A stretch of 64,000 nt of DNA from an uncultured Kiritimatiellota bacterium (GCA_934643865.1 CAKUCX010000006.1:1-64000); one strand, 5' to 3'. Positions 9,777 through 20,052 are shown, counted from the stretch's first letter. Translations and numbers: made by a program. Notes: generated by a model from the sequence alone, not told the origin.

Positions 9777-12521
9777 CTAGCGGTAGGCTTCGATGGTTAC
9801 CAGACCGATGAGGCCGGACGGCTGCAAGGGCGAATTGATCCCGAAGTAGTCCCACACGCAGAAGCCGATGCGTCCGGAGGAGGGACGCGGACCGTTCGTG
9901 AAGAGGAATTCGGGCAAACGGCGGATGCCCCTGCCGATGCCGCTCCCCGCCTTGGCGTTCGCCTCGCCCCATTCACAGTCGTCGGGCAGGCGCTTGTCGC
10001 CGATGAGGCGGTTGCGCCACGTGTTCGTGACGCGGATGACGATCTCGTTGTGGTCCCCCTCCTTCAGCGCGCCCGTGACGTCCACGCGGTACGGCGCGTG
10101 CCAGAGCGTGCCACAGGCCTTGCCGTTTACCGTCACCTCGGCGATGATGCCGACCGCGCCGAGATTGAGGACGTAGCGCTTCGCGTCGTACATGAAGCGG
10201 CGGCGCCTCGTCCCGTCCGTGCAGGGCAGCGCGCACCAATGGTTGAGGGCCACGTCCTTGCGGTAGGTCGCGGTGCCCGAGAAGTAGCGGATGCCGGGCA
10301 CGTCGATCTCGGACAGCGAACAGAGCCCGTCGAGGAAGACCGGCCCCTCCGGCGCACCCCGCCCCTTCTCGAACGTCACCGACCAGTCGCCCTCCACCTT
10401 CGCCGCCGCCCAGAACGCCTCGCGCTCCGGGGGCGTCTTCGGCGACGTTCCCGCCTTGCGGAAGACGACGAACGTCGATGCGAGCGGTCCAAGGTCCTGT
10501 TCGAGGACCGTGCGCCCGTCCTCCACGCGCCAATGGGACGCCGGACGGCAGACGGCACGCTCGGCGTCCCACAGCTCGGGCACCTTCCCGGCGACGCGGA
10601 ACGCAAGGCGCGCGGCCGCGGCGTTCGTCGACGTGTTGCAGACGAAGAAGAAGTCCACGTCGCCCTCGCGGCGCGCGGACGCCAGGACGGGGCGCAGCGG
10701 ATCGGACGAGCCGGCCAGCACCTCGACGGCGGGCCTCACGCCGAGTTTCGCAAGGGCCTCGATACACGTCCCGCCGATGAAGACGCGCGGCGACGGCCGG
10801 GCGGACAGTTCGGCGGCGATTTCGGCGACCGCGCGGTCTGCCGCCTCTGCGTCCTTCAGTCCGTAGGCGCGCGTGAACGGCTTCTCGATCCAGACGGCCG
10901 CGCCGGCCTGCGCGAGATCGCGGACCTTGCGCGCCACGTCCAACGGCACGGCGCCCCCCGGCAGCGCCGAGGCCGGGAGCGCGACAAGGCGGTAGGTCCG
11001 GCCGGAGGGCATCGCGACGTCGCCCGACGGCAGGGCCCTGAGGTCGGAGACGAAGCCCGTCGCCCCCACGGCGTCCCACTCGCTCGCCTCGGGCGTTCCC
11101 TTGTAGGCGATCACGTCCACCGTCTGCTCGCCGCGCTGCAGCAGGGCCTGGCAGCGGTTCAGGTAGGCGTACCACGCCTTGCCGGGTTCGAACCAGGTGT
11201 TGCACGCGCCGAAGTGCGTGCCCCAGAAGCCCATCGTGTTGCCGGGCGCCCACTTCGGATCGAACGGCTGGTGGACCCAGTGGTGGAGCGTGAGGCGGTT
11301 GATGCCGCGCGCGAAGGTCGCGTCGCCGCAGTCCTTGAGGTCGCAGGGCCCGACCGTCCAGCGCGACACGCGGGGGCCGCCCGTGAATGCCTCGGTCGCG
11401 ACGACGGTCCGCCCGTAGGCGCGGCCCACCGCGCCGGCGTGGGCCGGATAGCCGCCGAACTGCCCCGGCCTGTACCAGCTCGCGCCGAGGGCCCAGAACT
11501 CGACCATCGGCACGTCGGCGAACTGCGCGGCCTCCCAGCCGTCGAACGGCCCGCCGTAGGGCTCCAGCTGGAACTGGAGGCCCAGCGCGGCGGCGCGGTC
11601 GTGGAACGGGCGGTAGTGGTTGCGCGTGAAAAGCTCCTCCACGACGAGCTTCATGTCCTCGCGGAACCGCGCGGCGCCCGGCATGTCGTCGGCCTTGCCG
11701 GTCAGGACGGGCAGGAACGGCAGCGGATCGTAGCCGCGCGACGCCGTGAAGTCCGCGCGGAAGGTCTGCGTCCAGTTGCACGGACCGGCCTCGTAGCTGT
11801 CCATGAGGATGTGGCCGAAGCCGTTCCCGAGGAGCGGCCCGAGGCGTTCCCCGAGCGGCACGAGCACGTGGTCGAGATGGATCCTGACCGCCTCGGCCGA
11901 GAGCTTGTCGCATTCAAGCGCGGACGGGGCGATGTCGGCCGGGCAGGGGCTCGGGCGGGCGTCGCGGGCCACGTAGCCGAAGCGGAAGTTGAGGCCCTTC
12001 CAACGCGCCTCGCCGATCTCGCGGTACCAACCGAGGGGGCCGCGCCACGGATCCGGCGGACGCTCCGGTGCCTTCGCGACCGTCCAGACGAGTTTCTTCA
12101 TCGCGTGTTCGGGCTTGATCCAGGGTCCGCCCGAGACGGAATAGCCCGGGCAGTTGTGCATGCCGATCTCCAAGCCGAGCCGTCGCGCCTCCTCGGCGGC
12201 GAAGCGCAGGTGCGCCCACCAGACGTCGTTCATGTAGCTCATGCCCGGGCTGAATTGGTTTTCCATCGGCTCGTTGCACCAGGTCCCGGCATGGGAGGCG
12301 ATCGTGAAGACCGTCGCGCCGCCCATCCCCGCCGCCTTCATCGCCTCCAGGTCGCGCGTGATGCCGTTCGAGCTCACATTGTAGCCGACCCAGTGCCACC
12401 AGGCGTGGACGCCCGCCTTCTGCGGCGGGTTGCGGAAGTCCTCCTCCAGCGTCGTCGCGCCCACCCCAAGAGAGACCGCAAGCAAAGCCCACGCGCCAAT
12501 CACCACATGCTCGTTTCGCAT
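9777..12521 (-). CDS. GH106-like alpha-L-rhamnosidase, secreted
   Basis: 914 residues with an N-terminal signal peptide (about 1-22). Directly after it comes the GH106 signature region: an HAWWHWVGYNV-like stretch, then ITRDLEAMKAAGMGG, about residues 38-68. The central part is a TIM barrel. The C-terminal 200 residues are a galactose-binding/beta-sandwich domain (VTVNGKACGTLWHAPYRVDV) as in GH2 and GH106. Length agrees with the family. GH106 enzymes release alpha-L-rhamnose from pectin, rhamnogalacturonan or plant glycosides. It sits between the FAD oxidoreductase and a secreted GH13 on the same strand, 24 bp after the GH13 gene, consistent with one operon. Confidence 0.8.
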   Translation of the reverse strand: MRNEHVVIGAWALLAVSLGVGATTLEEDFRNPPQKAGVHAWWHWVGYNVSSNGITRDLEAMKAAGMGGATVFTIASHAGTWCNEPMENQFSPGMSYMNDVWWAHLRFAAEEARRLGLEIGMHNCPGYSVSGGPWIKPEHAMKKLVWTVAKAPERPPDPWRGPLGWYREIGEARWKGLNFRFGYVARDARPSPCPADIAPSALECDKLSAEAVRIHLDHVLVPLGERLGPLLGNGFGHILMDSYEAGPCNWTQTFRADFTASRGYDPLPFLPVLTGKADDMPGAARFREDMKLVVEELFTRNHYRPFHDRAAALGLQFQLEPYGGPFDGWEAAQFADVPMVEFWALGASWYRPGQFGGYPAHAGAVGRAYGRTVVATEAFTGGPRVSRWTVGPCDLKDCGDATFARGINRLTLHHWVHQPFDPKWAPGNTMGFWGTHFGACNTWFEPGKAWYAYLNRCQALLQRGEQTVDVIAYKGTPEASEWDAVGATGFVSDLRALPSGDVAMPSGRTYRLVALPASALPGGAVPLDVARKVRDLAQAGAAVWIEKPFTRAYGLKDAEAADRAVAEIAAELSARPSPRVFIGGTCIEALAKLGVRPAVEVLAGSSDPLRPVLASARREGDVDFFFVCNTSTNAAAARLAFRVAGKVPELWDAERAVCRPASHWRVEDGRTVLEQDLGPLASTFVVFRKAGTSPKTPPEREAFWAAAKVEGDWSVTFEKGRGAPEGPVFLDGLCSLSEIDVPGIRYFSGTATYRKDVALNHWCALPCTDGTRRRRFMYDAKRYVLNLGAVGIIAEVTVNGKACGTLWHAPYRVDVTGALKEGDHNEIVIRVTNTWRNRLIGDKRLPDDCEWGEANAKAGSGIGRGIRRLPEFLFTNGPRPSSGRIGFCVWDYFGINSPLQPSGLIGLVTIEAYR

Positions 12522-12545
12522 ACGAACGTTTTCCCTTCTCGTTAT

Positions 12546-13979
12546 TTACTTCTTCACCCGCGAGACCCAGCAGCCCCAGGGGCCGAGCGTGAAGGCGCGC
12601 GGCGCCGTGTGCTTCGCCCGCCGCGCATGGAGGGGCGCCGGATCGACGGCGCCCTTCACGTCGCGGTCCACGTTCTCCGCCACGATGTAGGAGGGAACGG
12701 ACTCCTTCGGCGCGGCGAAAGAGACGTCGCAGGAGACTTCGCGCCCCGTCCAGTTCTGCACGACGAGCAGCGTCTCGCCGCCGCCCCGGCGCGCAAAGGC
12801 GCTCACAGCGTCCGGCTTGGTCGTGTCGAGCCAGATGAGGCCGTCGCGCCCGTTGACCGCCGTCAGCGCGGGATGTTCGCGCCGCAGGTGCGCAAGCTCC
12901 TTCACGAGCGCGTGGCGCGCGCGGCCCGGCGCGCGGTCGAGCTGCGACCAGTCCATCGGCGTCTTCCCGAACATGGAATGGCGTTCGTCCGCGTCCGCAA
13001 GCTCGTTGCCGCAGAAGAGGAGCGGCACGCCGTCGAGCGTGAACATCCACGTAAGGACCTGGTTGACGGCGTCGAAGCCCCAGGCCTTCTCGCGGCGCGG
13101 GCGCGCGTCGGTCGCGATGTCGTGGTTTTCGTAGTGGTTCACGAAGCGGGAACCGACGGGGCACTGTCTCTCGCGGCCGATCCAGGCCGACCGCACCGTC
13201 TTCGCCGAGAGGCCGGGGAACCAGCCGTAGTCGGCGTCGAAGCCCTTGTACTGGTCGCAGACGGTGAAACCCTCGCAGAGAAGCACCGCCTCGCCCGGGC
13301 GGAGGGCGTCCATCGCATCGTGCGCGTCGCACCAGAAGTCGAGCGGGATGCCGTCGCCGACGTCGCAGCGGAAGCCGTCCGCGCCGAACGTGCGCATCAG
13401 GTACGTGATGTTCCCGATCAGGTACGTGCGCAGCGCGGGGACGGCGAAGTTGAGCTTCGGGAAGCGCCAGGGGCCCTTCTTGACCGTGCCGTCCGCGTTC
13501 CACCACGTGAATTCGGGGTGTTCGCGCAGGAACGGCGCCGTGGGGCCGCAGTGGAAGTAGACGAGATCGAAGACGACCTTCAGGCCGAGGCGGTGCGCCT
13601 CCCGACAGAAATCTTTCAGGTCCTCGTCCGTCCCGTATTCCTCGTCGACGTGGAAGTAGTCGGCGATGCGGTACTGGTTCTTCGGGTTGTCGAAGCCGCT
13701 GCGGATCTGGCGCGGACTCCAGAACGCCTTGTCGCGGGAATCGTCCATCTTCATGACCGGCACGAGGTACGCGATCGTCACGCCGAGGTCCTTCAGGTAG
13801 GGGAGCTTCCGCGTCGCCGCCCGCAGCGTGCCCTCGGGCGTGAACGACCGGGGCTGGATCTGGTACATCACGCCCTCGGTGAACCACTTCGGGCTCTTCC
13901 GCGCGTTCTGCATCCACGCATTCGCGCCAAACGCACCCGCCGCGAACAGCAGCGCGGCCATCAGCATCCATGTTCTCAT
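12546..13979 (-). CDS. Secreted GH13 alpha-amylase family enzyme
   Basis: 477 residues with a signal peptide (1-19). The GH13 catalytic triad is visible: nucleophile Asp206 in DGFRCDVGDG, acid/base Glu236 in LLCEGF, and Asp287 in YENHD. A small beta domain closes the C-terminus. The start was placed at the ATG preceded by AAAGGA with a 5-base spacer; an upstream ATG lies directly on the ribosome site and is less likely. It belongs to a minus-strand run with the GH5-like enzyme 23 bp upstream and GH106 24 bp downstream. It likely hydrolyses alpha-glucan or acts as an oligo-alpha-glucosidase. Confidence 0.9.
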   Translation of the reverse strand: MRTWMLMAALLFAAGAFGANAWMQNARKSPKWFTEGVMYQIQPRSFTPEGTLRAATRKLPYLKDLGVTIAYLVPVMKMDDSRDKAFWSPRQIRSGFDNPKNQYRIADYFHVDEEYGTDEDLKDFCREAHRLGLKVVFDLVYFHCGPTAPFLREHPEFTWWNADGTVKKGPWRFPKLNFAVPALRTYLIGNITYLMRTFGADGFRCDVGDGIPLDFWCDAHDAMDALRPGEAVLLCEGFTVCDQYKGFDADYGWFPGLSAKTVRSAWIGRERQCPVGSRFVNHYENHDIATDARPRREKAWGFDAVNQVLTWMFTLDGVPLLFCGNELADADERHSMFGKTPMDWSQLDRAPGRARHALVKELAHLRREHPALTAVNGRDGLIWLDTTKPDAVSAFARRGGGETLLVVQNWTGREVSCDVSFAAPKESVPSYIVAENVDRDVKGAVDPAPLHARRAKHTAPRAFTLGPWGCWVSRVKK

Positions 13980-14002
13980 GGTCATCCTTTCGTCGTTTTC
14001 AA

Positions 14003-16672
14003 TCATTCACGCACAAGTTCGTAGAGGTAGGTCGCGTGCGCGGGGTCGGCGGCGACGTCGGCCGTGAAGGCGAGGCGTCCGTCGCGGCGAACGGCGGGAA
14101 CGGCGCGGAGGCGCCTGCCCGTCGGCGCGAGCGCCCAGACCGTCCAGTCCCCGTCCGCGAGCGCGAGGGAGACCTCGGCGCGCCCGGCGCGCATGAGGTG
14201 CGGAAGCGTGCCCCAGTCGAGGAGGATGCGCTTTCCCGCGTCGGCGTAGCGGATGCCGCTGTTCTGCACGTCCGTGAGGTGCGTGAGGAGGATGCGCGAC
14301 GAGGCGGCGAGCGGCGCGCCGTCGAGCGCACTCGCCCAGATCGTCGCGGGGACGGCCCCGAGGTCCGCGCGGAAGGGTCCGGCGGCGACCACGCCCCCTT
14401 CTGCGAAACCGCCCGCCGTGCGCGGCGTGTCGAGCGTAAACGAACCGGCCTCGGCGTCGATCCGCACACCCCCCGTGGGCAGGCGGCGGATTTCGTCCAG
14501 CGTCGCGGCGGACGGCGCGGCGGGATAGACGGCGGCCGTCTTCACGCCCGCCGGCGCGGCGTCCGCGACGCACATCCCGAGCCGCACGTGCCATGCCGCC
14601 CAGTCGGCGTCCCAGTAGGGCGCAAGCGAGCCGGGTGTCGCCTTCGTGTCCGCCGCCTTCGCGGGCGGCAGCACGAACGCATACGCCGCCTCCGCCGGGG
14701 CGAGGTCGCCGCGCAGGAAGAGGCAGATGGAGGCGCGTTCGGCGGCGAGGCCGAGCGGGTCGCCGCTCATGTCGAAGTAGCCGAGCCCCTTCGCGTGCGT
14801 GAGGCCGTGCCGTCCGTGCGTCCAGGCGAAGCGCAGGAGCCCCGCCCAGTCCTGGCGCGCGCCGAGCGCGCCCGTGAGGATGCCGCCCACGCCCCGGAAG
14901 CGGCCCGGCGCCGAGAAGTTGTACTCCGTGATCGTGAAGGGAAGCCCCCAGGGACGGGTGGCGGCGAGGCGCTGCGTCCCCCTGTCCGCGCCCTGGAGCG
15001 GGTTCGTGTTCGGGCAGCTCGACGGCAGGCGCCAGCTCCGGGCGATGAAGCGCGGGTGGTCCACGTAGAAGTGGTCGTCCGAATAGTCGAAGGCCTCCGC
15101 ACGCACCTTCTCGCCGGGCGGGTCGTCGGACCAGAAGAAGTTGTTCATGTTCGTGATGAGCCCCCGGTAGTCCATCTCCCCGCGCAGGAACTGCGTCACG
15201 CGCCGCGCAAACGCCGCCTCGCGCGCCGCCATCGCCTCCTTCGAATGGTCCTTGAGCAGGTTGAAGCTCCGCCCCGCCCACTGGACGCCCGACATGTTGC
15301 CCTCGTTCACGAGCGAGAGGAGCGCGAGGGCCGGCTCGTCCGCATAGCGCCGTCCCGTGTGCGGGTTGACGTGGGCGAGGAAGTTCCGCGCGAACGCGAG
15401 GTAGTTCGAGTACGCCCCCTCGTGGACCTGCACGAGGTACTTGAACTCGTTCATCTTCACGTCCCCCTCGCGCGCGAGGCCGAGGGAGCGGTAGGAGATC
15501 GGCGCGCGCGACACGAAGAGGTCCGTCGTCAGGTAGAGACCGTTCTTGACGCACGCCGCGACGAGCGCGTCGAACCGCGCCATGCCCGCCGGGTCGAGCT
15601 CCGTCGAGCCCTTTGCCGGGTCGTGGACGACGAGCGAGGTCTCGTGGTGGTGGAAGCGGACCGCGTTGTAGCCGAGCTTCCGCAGCGCCGCCGCGAACGC
15701 CTCCGCCTCCTCCGGCGCGGGCGCGTTCGCGTCGCCGCAGATGTTGATGCCGTAGAAGCGCACGGGGACGCCGGGACGCTTCTCGAACTCGAAGTGCGCG
15801 CCCTTCGCGACGACGCGCCCGTACTTGCCCGCCGGGGCGTCCGTCCCGCGCAGCGCGGAGAAGTCGAGGGCGCTGCCCGCCTCCACGTCGATCGCGGCGG
15901 CAAAGGGGATCCAGTCCTTCCCCGCCGTCACCGTCACGGGCCCCTCCTCGCGGAACGCGAGCGCGCCCGCGCCGTACACGGCCATCGCAAGCGCGTCCGG
16001 GCCGTCCTTCCCCTGCGGACGGAAGTCGATCTGCAGCGTGTACTTGACGAGTCCCCAGTCACGCTCCTTCCGCACCCGCGCGCGCACGGGCTCGGCGAAG
16101 ACGAGCCGCACGCACACGTCCCCCTTCGCCGTCTTCACCGCGAGGTGCCGCACGTCCTTGTTGAAGACATCGCCGAACGCCGCCCCCGCCGTGAAGGCGA
16201 CCATGCCCGCGTCCGTTTCGCAGACGGCCTCCGCGTACTGCGGCAGACGGAAGTCCACGCCCACGGCGGCACGCGCCGAAGGGTGCGCCGCACTGCGGGC
16301 GACGGACCACGCCGCCGCCACGCCGCCGTCCGGCGTCGGCGTGAACGTCGCCGTGCCCGCCAGGCGCTCCCCGTCCCTGTCCGCATCGGGAACGAAGAAG
16401 TAGGCGTGCGTCCCCTGCGCGGGCTTCGTGAAGCGGTCTTCGACGGAGAAGCGCGCCGTCCAGCCGTTCGGCTTCAGGCACGGCTGGAAGAGAAGCCCGG
16501 GCTTTGGCAGCTCCAGCGAGCCGCCAAAGCCGCCCAGCGCCTCTTCGGCGGCAACCGGCGCATGAGGAACGTCCTGTGCGGCAGTCGCCGAAGGGATGCC
16601 CGGTACCGCCAACGCAAAAACGACAAACGCGAGCATGTTTTTCATGCCTGCAAGCATACCTATGTCCTTCAT
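14003..16672 (-). CDS. Secreted GH5-like (clan GH-A) glycoside hydrolase
   Basis: 889 residues. A signal peptide ends near residue 31. About 35-290 is a beta-rich region of unknown role. From about 300 a TIM barrel begins (FYGINICGD), with candidate catalytic Glu457 in LVNEGN and Glu583 in TITEYN, as in GH5/GH-A enzymes. A C-terminal beta domain follows. Start choice: the first ATG has no Shine-Dalgarno but lies exactly seven bases after a TGG-TATACT box, suggesting a leaderless message. An alternative start nine codons later (16645) also gives a good signal peptide. It is probably the first gene of the GH5-like/GH13/GH106 run. Confidence 0.7.
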   Translation of the reverse strand: MKDIGMLAGMKNMLAFVVFALAVPGIPSATAAQDVPHAPVAAEEALGGFGGSLELPKPGLLFQPCLKPNGWTARFSVEDRFTKPAQGTHAYFFVPDADRDGERLAGTATFTPTPDGGVAAAWSVARSAAHPSARAAVGVDFRLPQYAEAVCETDAGMVAFTAGAAFGDVFNKDVRHLAVKTAKGDVCVRLVFAEPVRARVRKERDWGLVKYTLQIDFRPQGKDGPDALAMAVYGAGALAFREEGPVTVTAGKDWIPFAAAIDVEAGSALDFSALRGTDAPAGKYGRVVAKGAHFEFEKRPGVPVRFYGINICGDANAPAPEEAEAFAAALRKLGYNAVRFHHHETSLVVHDPAKGSTELDPAGMARFDALVAACVKNGLYLTTDLFVSRAPISYRSLGLAREGDVKMNEFKYLVQVHEGAYSNYLAFARNFLAHVNPHTGRRYADEPALALLSLVNEGNMSGVQWAGRSFNLLKDHSKEAMAAREAAFARRVTQFLRGEMDYRGLITNMNNFFWSDDPPGEKVRAEAFDYSDDHFYVDHPRFIARSWRLPSSCPNTNPLQGADRGTQRLAATRPWGLPFTITEYNFSAPGRFRGVGGILTGALGARQDWAGLLRFAWTHGRHGLTHAKGLGYFDMSGDPLGLAAERASICLFLRGDLAPAEAAYAFVLPPAKAADTKATPGSLAPYWDADWAAWHVRLGMCVADAAPAGVKTAAVYPAAPSAATLDEIRRLPTGGVRIDAEAGSFTLDTPRTAGGFAEGGVVAAGPFRADLGAVPATIWASALDGAPLAASSRILLTHLTDVQNSGIRYADAGKRILLDWGTLPHLMRAGRAEVSLALADGDWTVWALAPTGRRLRAVPAVRRDGRLAFTADVAADPAHATYLYELVRE

Positions 16673-16679
16673 GCTTGCG

Positions 16680-16688
16680 AGTATACCA
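16680..16688 (-). promoter_or_regulatory. Extended -10 box, leaderless-type
   Basis: Minus-strand TGG-TATACT; the box ends seven bases before the ATG at 16672, so transcription should start at or next to the start codon. Confidence 0.6.
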
Positions 16689-16950
16689 CAGGAAAGCCCT
16701 CGCCGCCATGCGATTTCGCTTCGAAACGTTCCGATGTTCCGATGTGAAATCCTTCATGCCCAAGAACATGTGGTAAGTGTGGCCGGAACATGTGAATCAC
16801 TCCTTTCCTCGACCTCCTTCCGTGACGCCCGAAGGGTGTTCCTGTGTGTTCAGTGATGAAGCCTCCACCGTACTCCCCGCCTCCGGCCAGTTAACACGGA
16901 GCACGGGGAGGCGCGGAGGACGGAGGGTGGTTCCGATGTCGGGTAGGTAG

Positions 16951-17172
16951 GGCGCGCGAAGTACCCGCGCCGCCTCGGCACGTGGCGTCCTACCCCCCCC
17001 CTGTCTCATATTTCTTCCATGGTCGATTTCCCAATATGAGGTTATCGGCCCCTAGCCCACTTTTTATAAAATGTGGGCCAATGTACCCACACAGCCGAAA
17101 ATCGAAACCATCCATCCGAACGGGCCGTTGCACAGTGCCACGCGCCGAGGCGGCGCGGGTACATCGCGCGCC
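16951..17172. repeat. 36-bp inverted repeat pair around a 150-bp core
   Basis: The left arm 16951-16986 and right arm 17137-17172 are reverse complements with two mismatches by eye. A related segment (about 20 of 22 bases) occurs at 57399-57420 in the other large gap, so this belongs to a dispersed repeat family. Confidence 0.8.
17055..17078. repeat. 24-bp A+T-centred palindrome
   Basis: GCCCAC and GTGGGC arms flank a TTTTATAAAA centre. It could be a hairpin or an operator; it lies inside the inverted-repeat element. Confidence 0.6.
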
Positions 17173-17666
17173 GGGCCAGGTGCGTGGCGTTCAGGACCGG
17201 TGCGTGGCGTTGTGAGGGAATTGGTCTGGTACCCACGTATCGGATACCACGTATCAGAACAACGCAGGGAACAACACGGGGACTCGGTGGCGGCCGCACC
17301 GTCCGCAAGCGCCACGTCACCGAGCGTAGGCGGCGCACCATCGCACGCGAGCGTCGCGCCCACCGCCACGTCCCAAGCCGCCGCAGCCTCCTCGGACCCC
17401 TGCTCCTGTATGAGACCGCAGGACCTGTAAAAACTCACGCCAACAGGCCAAACGCTTGTATTTTCAGGCCGTCCTGGACTTCGGCCCCGGCGGAATGGGA
17501 CAGCAGACGCGCTGATAGGGCCGTTTTCTCGGGGATGGTGTCATCGGGCTGAAAAACCTGCTTCAGGCGGGGAGAAGATAACTCATAGATTCGTTCGAGA
17601 ATGACGTTTTATACGGCGTCATGAAATCGTGCTTTGTCTGAGTGGAACGGCAGTGAATTTGATTGA

Positions 17667-19661
17667 TTACGGATTCTTGTCTCGCTTCAATATCTCAATC
17701 CTGCAAAGATACACATCGGATGGCGCACCCGTGCCGAATGACGGCATTTTGAAGGTCTTTATGAATCGGAGCCGGTATTCTTTCGCGTGTTCACGATAAT
17801 GTTGCAGATTGTATGCGTGCTGCGAATCAGCGAGCGCGTAGAGTTTTGCGTCAGGCTCGCTTTTCAGTATGGATTCAATCACTGGTATGGGGTCGCTGTT
17901 CGCGGCGAAAGTGGTGGCGGTCCTTATCGGAAGCGACATGAGCATCTGGTTGGATCGTTCGCCTATGACGATTGCATCCTTCGGCAAGAGTGCGGCCAAT
18001 TCCCTAGCTGCGGCCTCATGTTGATGCATTCCACTCCTGACAAGCTCGCAGAACGATGATCGCCAGTTTGGAGTTGCAAGATAGCATGACAAAATGCAAG
18101 CGGGGATGACGAACAAAAGAATCCGACGCCAGGGCAACCTTTCTTTGAAACCGAATACGGCGACAAGGAACAAAACGGATATGACGAGTGAAATGGCCAT
18201 GGGCGAAAAATACTCGCTGGGTGATTTCTTGATGTGACTTGCCAATTGCACGGCTGGGAAAGGCGCGAATACGACTGATGCAGCCACAAACGAAGTTGCT
18301 ATCCAGACAACCGCATTGACCTTGATAGATCTAAATCCGTGCAGAAACGCAACAACAATGGAAACAGAAACGACGAAAGCGAATATCATTTGCCAAGTCA
18401 TGCCCCAAACGTTTTTTGCCGGCAGATTGTATATCCGCGAGTAGAAGTTCTGGCTTGTCGCCGGCGGAATCGACACCGATGCTGCGAATATCAGCCCTAC
18501 GGCGCAAAGCGCAAAAGTCAGAAGTAGCGGCAACAAGGCCTTGCCCCATGTCGTACGCTCTTCTAAAATGGAACATTGCTCCAATTCAGATGCAATGGCA
18601 AAGGAAAGAATCGGCAGTATCACGATTACCGGAAGGAAATAGTGCGTATAGATGGTGTTCATCACCGATATCGCGGCAACATATGCGGGAACTGCGAGAA
18701 ACAGCAACAGATGCCCATTCCATCTTTTTGCCAGGGCGTTTCTTGCAGCCATTGCGATTGGAATCGAAAGCATCAGCGGTGCGACAACGCCGAGAAGCTG
18801 GATGGATGGGTCGCGTGGAAATGACGAAATTCCCTTGAAGTGCGACGCGAAGTTGAAGAGCGGCGGCAATGGATAGTGCGTGGTGGTTTTCCTGACAATC
18901 TCCCATATCGACACACCGACCCTGGCGGCGTCTGGCATGACGGATAGCGCCACTATAAATTTATACGCGAACGCGGCTGCGACGGCGACACCAACGAACA
19001 GCAGCAGATCCTTGGTGCTGTCACGCAGACTTCTGTCCCGGGCCACCCCTGCGGCCACGATAGGAAGCAATGCCCATACGCTTGGCTTCACTAGGATTAT
19101 CGCCCCCGACAGCAGCGCAGCGCAGATAATCCGCCATCGCTTTCCTCCAGCGGCGCAAACATACGAAATGACCAGAAGAGCACCTATTAGGGCATCGTTG
19201 CTCGCGGTACGCTCGTATGCCACGACCATCGGCACGAGCGACACGGAAGTGCAGAGCGCGAATGCCGTTGTCGCCCCCGCCCTCTTGGCTAAGTGCAGGA
19301 ACGCAAAGAGCCATGCGGCAAAATAGACGCAAAGAAAAGGGATGCGCCATGTCCATGTGGACAGTCCGAATGCGAGATGCGATGCGTAGCTCAGCCAATG
19401 CGTTCCAGCGGAGAATCCGTAGGTGAACGCCTCGTTTCGCGGCAGATCGACAAAGTGGTTCCAGACAAATTTCTCCTTTCCTCCAGAAAGGTAATAACCC
19501 TCATCAGTTGCGTTATAGCCGTATTCCCAGATTGACGGTATGCCTGGATCGCAGTCGATCCACGGCAGACGGAAGAGCAGATAGATCACGGAAAAAGCTA
19601 CAAGCAGCAGCCAGAACTTCATTCGGCCGTCTTTGCGGATACAAAGCCTCGAAATTTCCAT
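17667..19661 (-). CDS. GT39/ArnT-like multi-pass membrane glycosyltransferase
   Basis: 664 residues with about ten to twelve hydrophobic segments starting at residue 15. The first extracytoplasmic loop holds an ATDEGYY motif, which recalls the acidic Asp-Glu site of dolichyl/undecaprenyl-phosphate-linked sugar transferases (GT39/GT83, PMT and ArnT families). It would transfer a sugar from a lipid carrier to a lipid or protein on the outer face of the membrane. An AAGGAA site precedes the ATG. Base composition is clearly lower in G+C than the surrounding genes, and repeat-rich gaps flank both sides, so recent acquisition is likely. Substrate is not predictable. Confidence 0.7.
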   Translation of the reverse strand: MEISRLCIRKDGRMKFWLLLVAFSVIYLLFRLPWIDCDPGIPSIWEYGYNATDEGYYLSGGKEKFVWNHFVDLPRNEAFTYGFSAGTHWLSYASHLAFGLSTWTWRIPFLCVYFAAWLFAFLHLAKRAGATTAFALCTSVSLVPMVVAYERTASNDALIGALLVISYVCAAGGKRWRIICAALLSGAIILVKPSVWALLPIVAAGVARDRSLRDSTKDLLLFVGVAVAAAFAYKFIVALSVMPDAARVGVSIWEIVRKTTTHYPLPPLFNFASHFKGISSFPRDPSIQLLGVVAPLMLSIPIAMAARNALAKRWNGHLLLFLAVPAYVAAISVMNTIYTHYFLPVIVILPILSFAIASELEQCSILEERTTWGKALLPLLLTFALCAVGLIFAASVSIPPATSQNFYSRIYNLPAKNVWGMTWQMIFAFVVSVSIVVAFLHGFRSIKVNAVVWIATSFVAASVVFAPFPAVQLASHIKKSPSEYFSPMAISLVISVLFLVAVFGFKERLPWRRILLFVIPACILSCYLATPNWRSSFCELVRSGMHQHEAAARELAALLPKDAIVIGERSNQMLMSLPIRTATTFAANSDPIPVIESILKSEPDAKLYALADSQHAYNLQHYREHAKEYRLRFIKTFKMPSFGTGAPSDVYLCRIEILKRDKNP

Positions 19662-20052
19662 TTCATGATTTCCTTACTGCATCCTCCGCAGAACCTCCCC
19701 CCAGCGTGTAGTATCCACTCTCGCCCGCTCATACCGGCCGCCCCTCTCTGCGGGCACGTAGACCAAAGGTCCAAAACCGCTCGGCTTTGTGCCCCCTTGC
19801 AAAGGCATGAATCTCATCACGCTTCACGGCTCTTTCGTCCATCACGTACATGCGCGCACATCCTCCGCCCATGTTCCACGCCACCGTTTCAGGGCATGGC
19901 GCGTCCAAAGGGGAAAGACGCAGACAGTTTAGCATTCCCGTCCCCAAAGGTCAATGGAAGCAGCAGGTTTTTCAGGCGCCCGCCCGGCGCTGCGCCCGCC
20001 CGGCGCGACAGGTGGTCGTCAGGAGCGGCAGATACTCCTTCTGCCGGTAGGG

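Larger units (their letters stand above)
16689..17666. other. Long intergenic region with inverted repeats
   Basis: Nearly 1 kb with no supported gene. It contains a 36-bp inverted repeat pair (16951-16986 and 17137-17172), a near-perfect 24-bp palindrome (17055-17078), and a direct repeat of GGTGCGTGGCGTT around 17180-17212. Short open frames here show no protein-like features. Confidence 0.6.

Noticed and set aside
11165..11175. GGTTCGAACC word resembling a tRNA T-loop
   Set aside because: It lies within the GH106 coding sequence and no cloverleaf can be drawn around it.
19729..19851. Possible 40-residue peptide (ATG with GGAGG upstream) before the GT39-like gene
   Set aside because: The spacing of the ribosome site is long, no homologue comes to mind and no promoter is clear; left as unproven.
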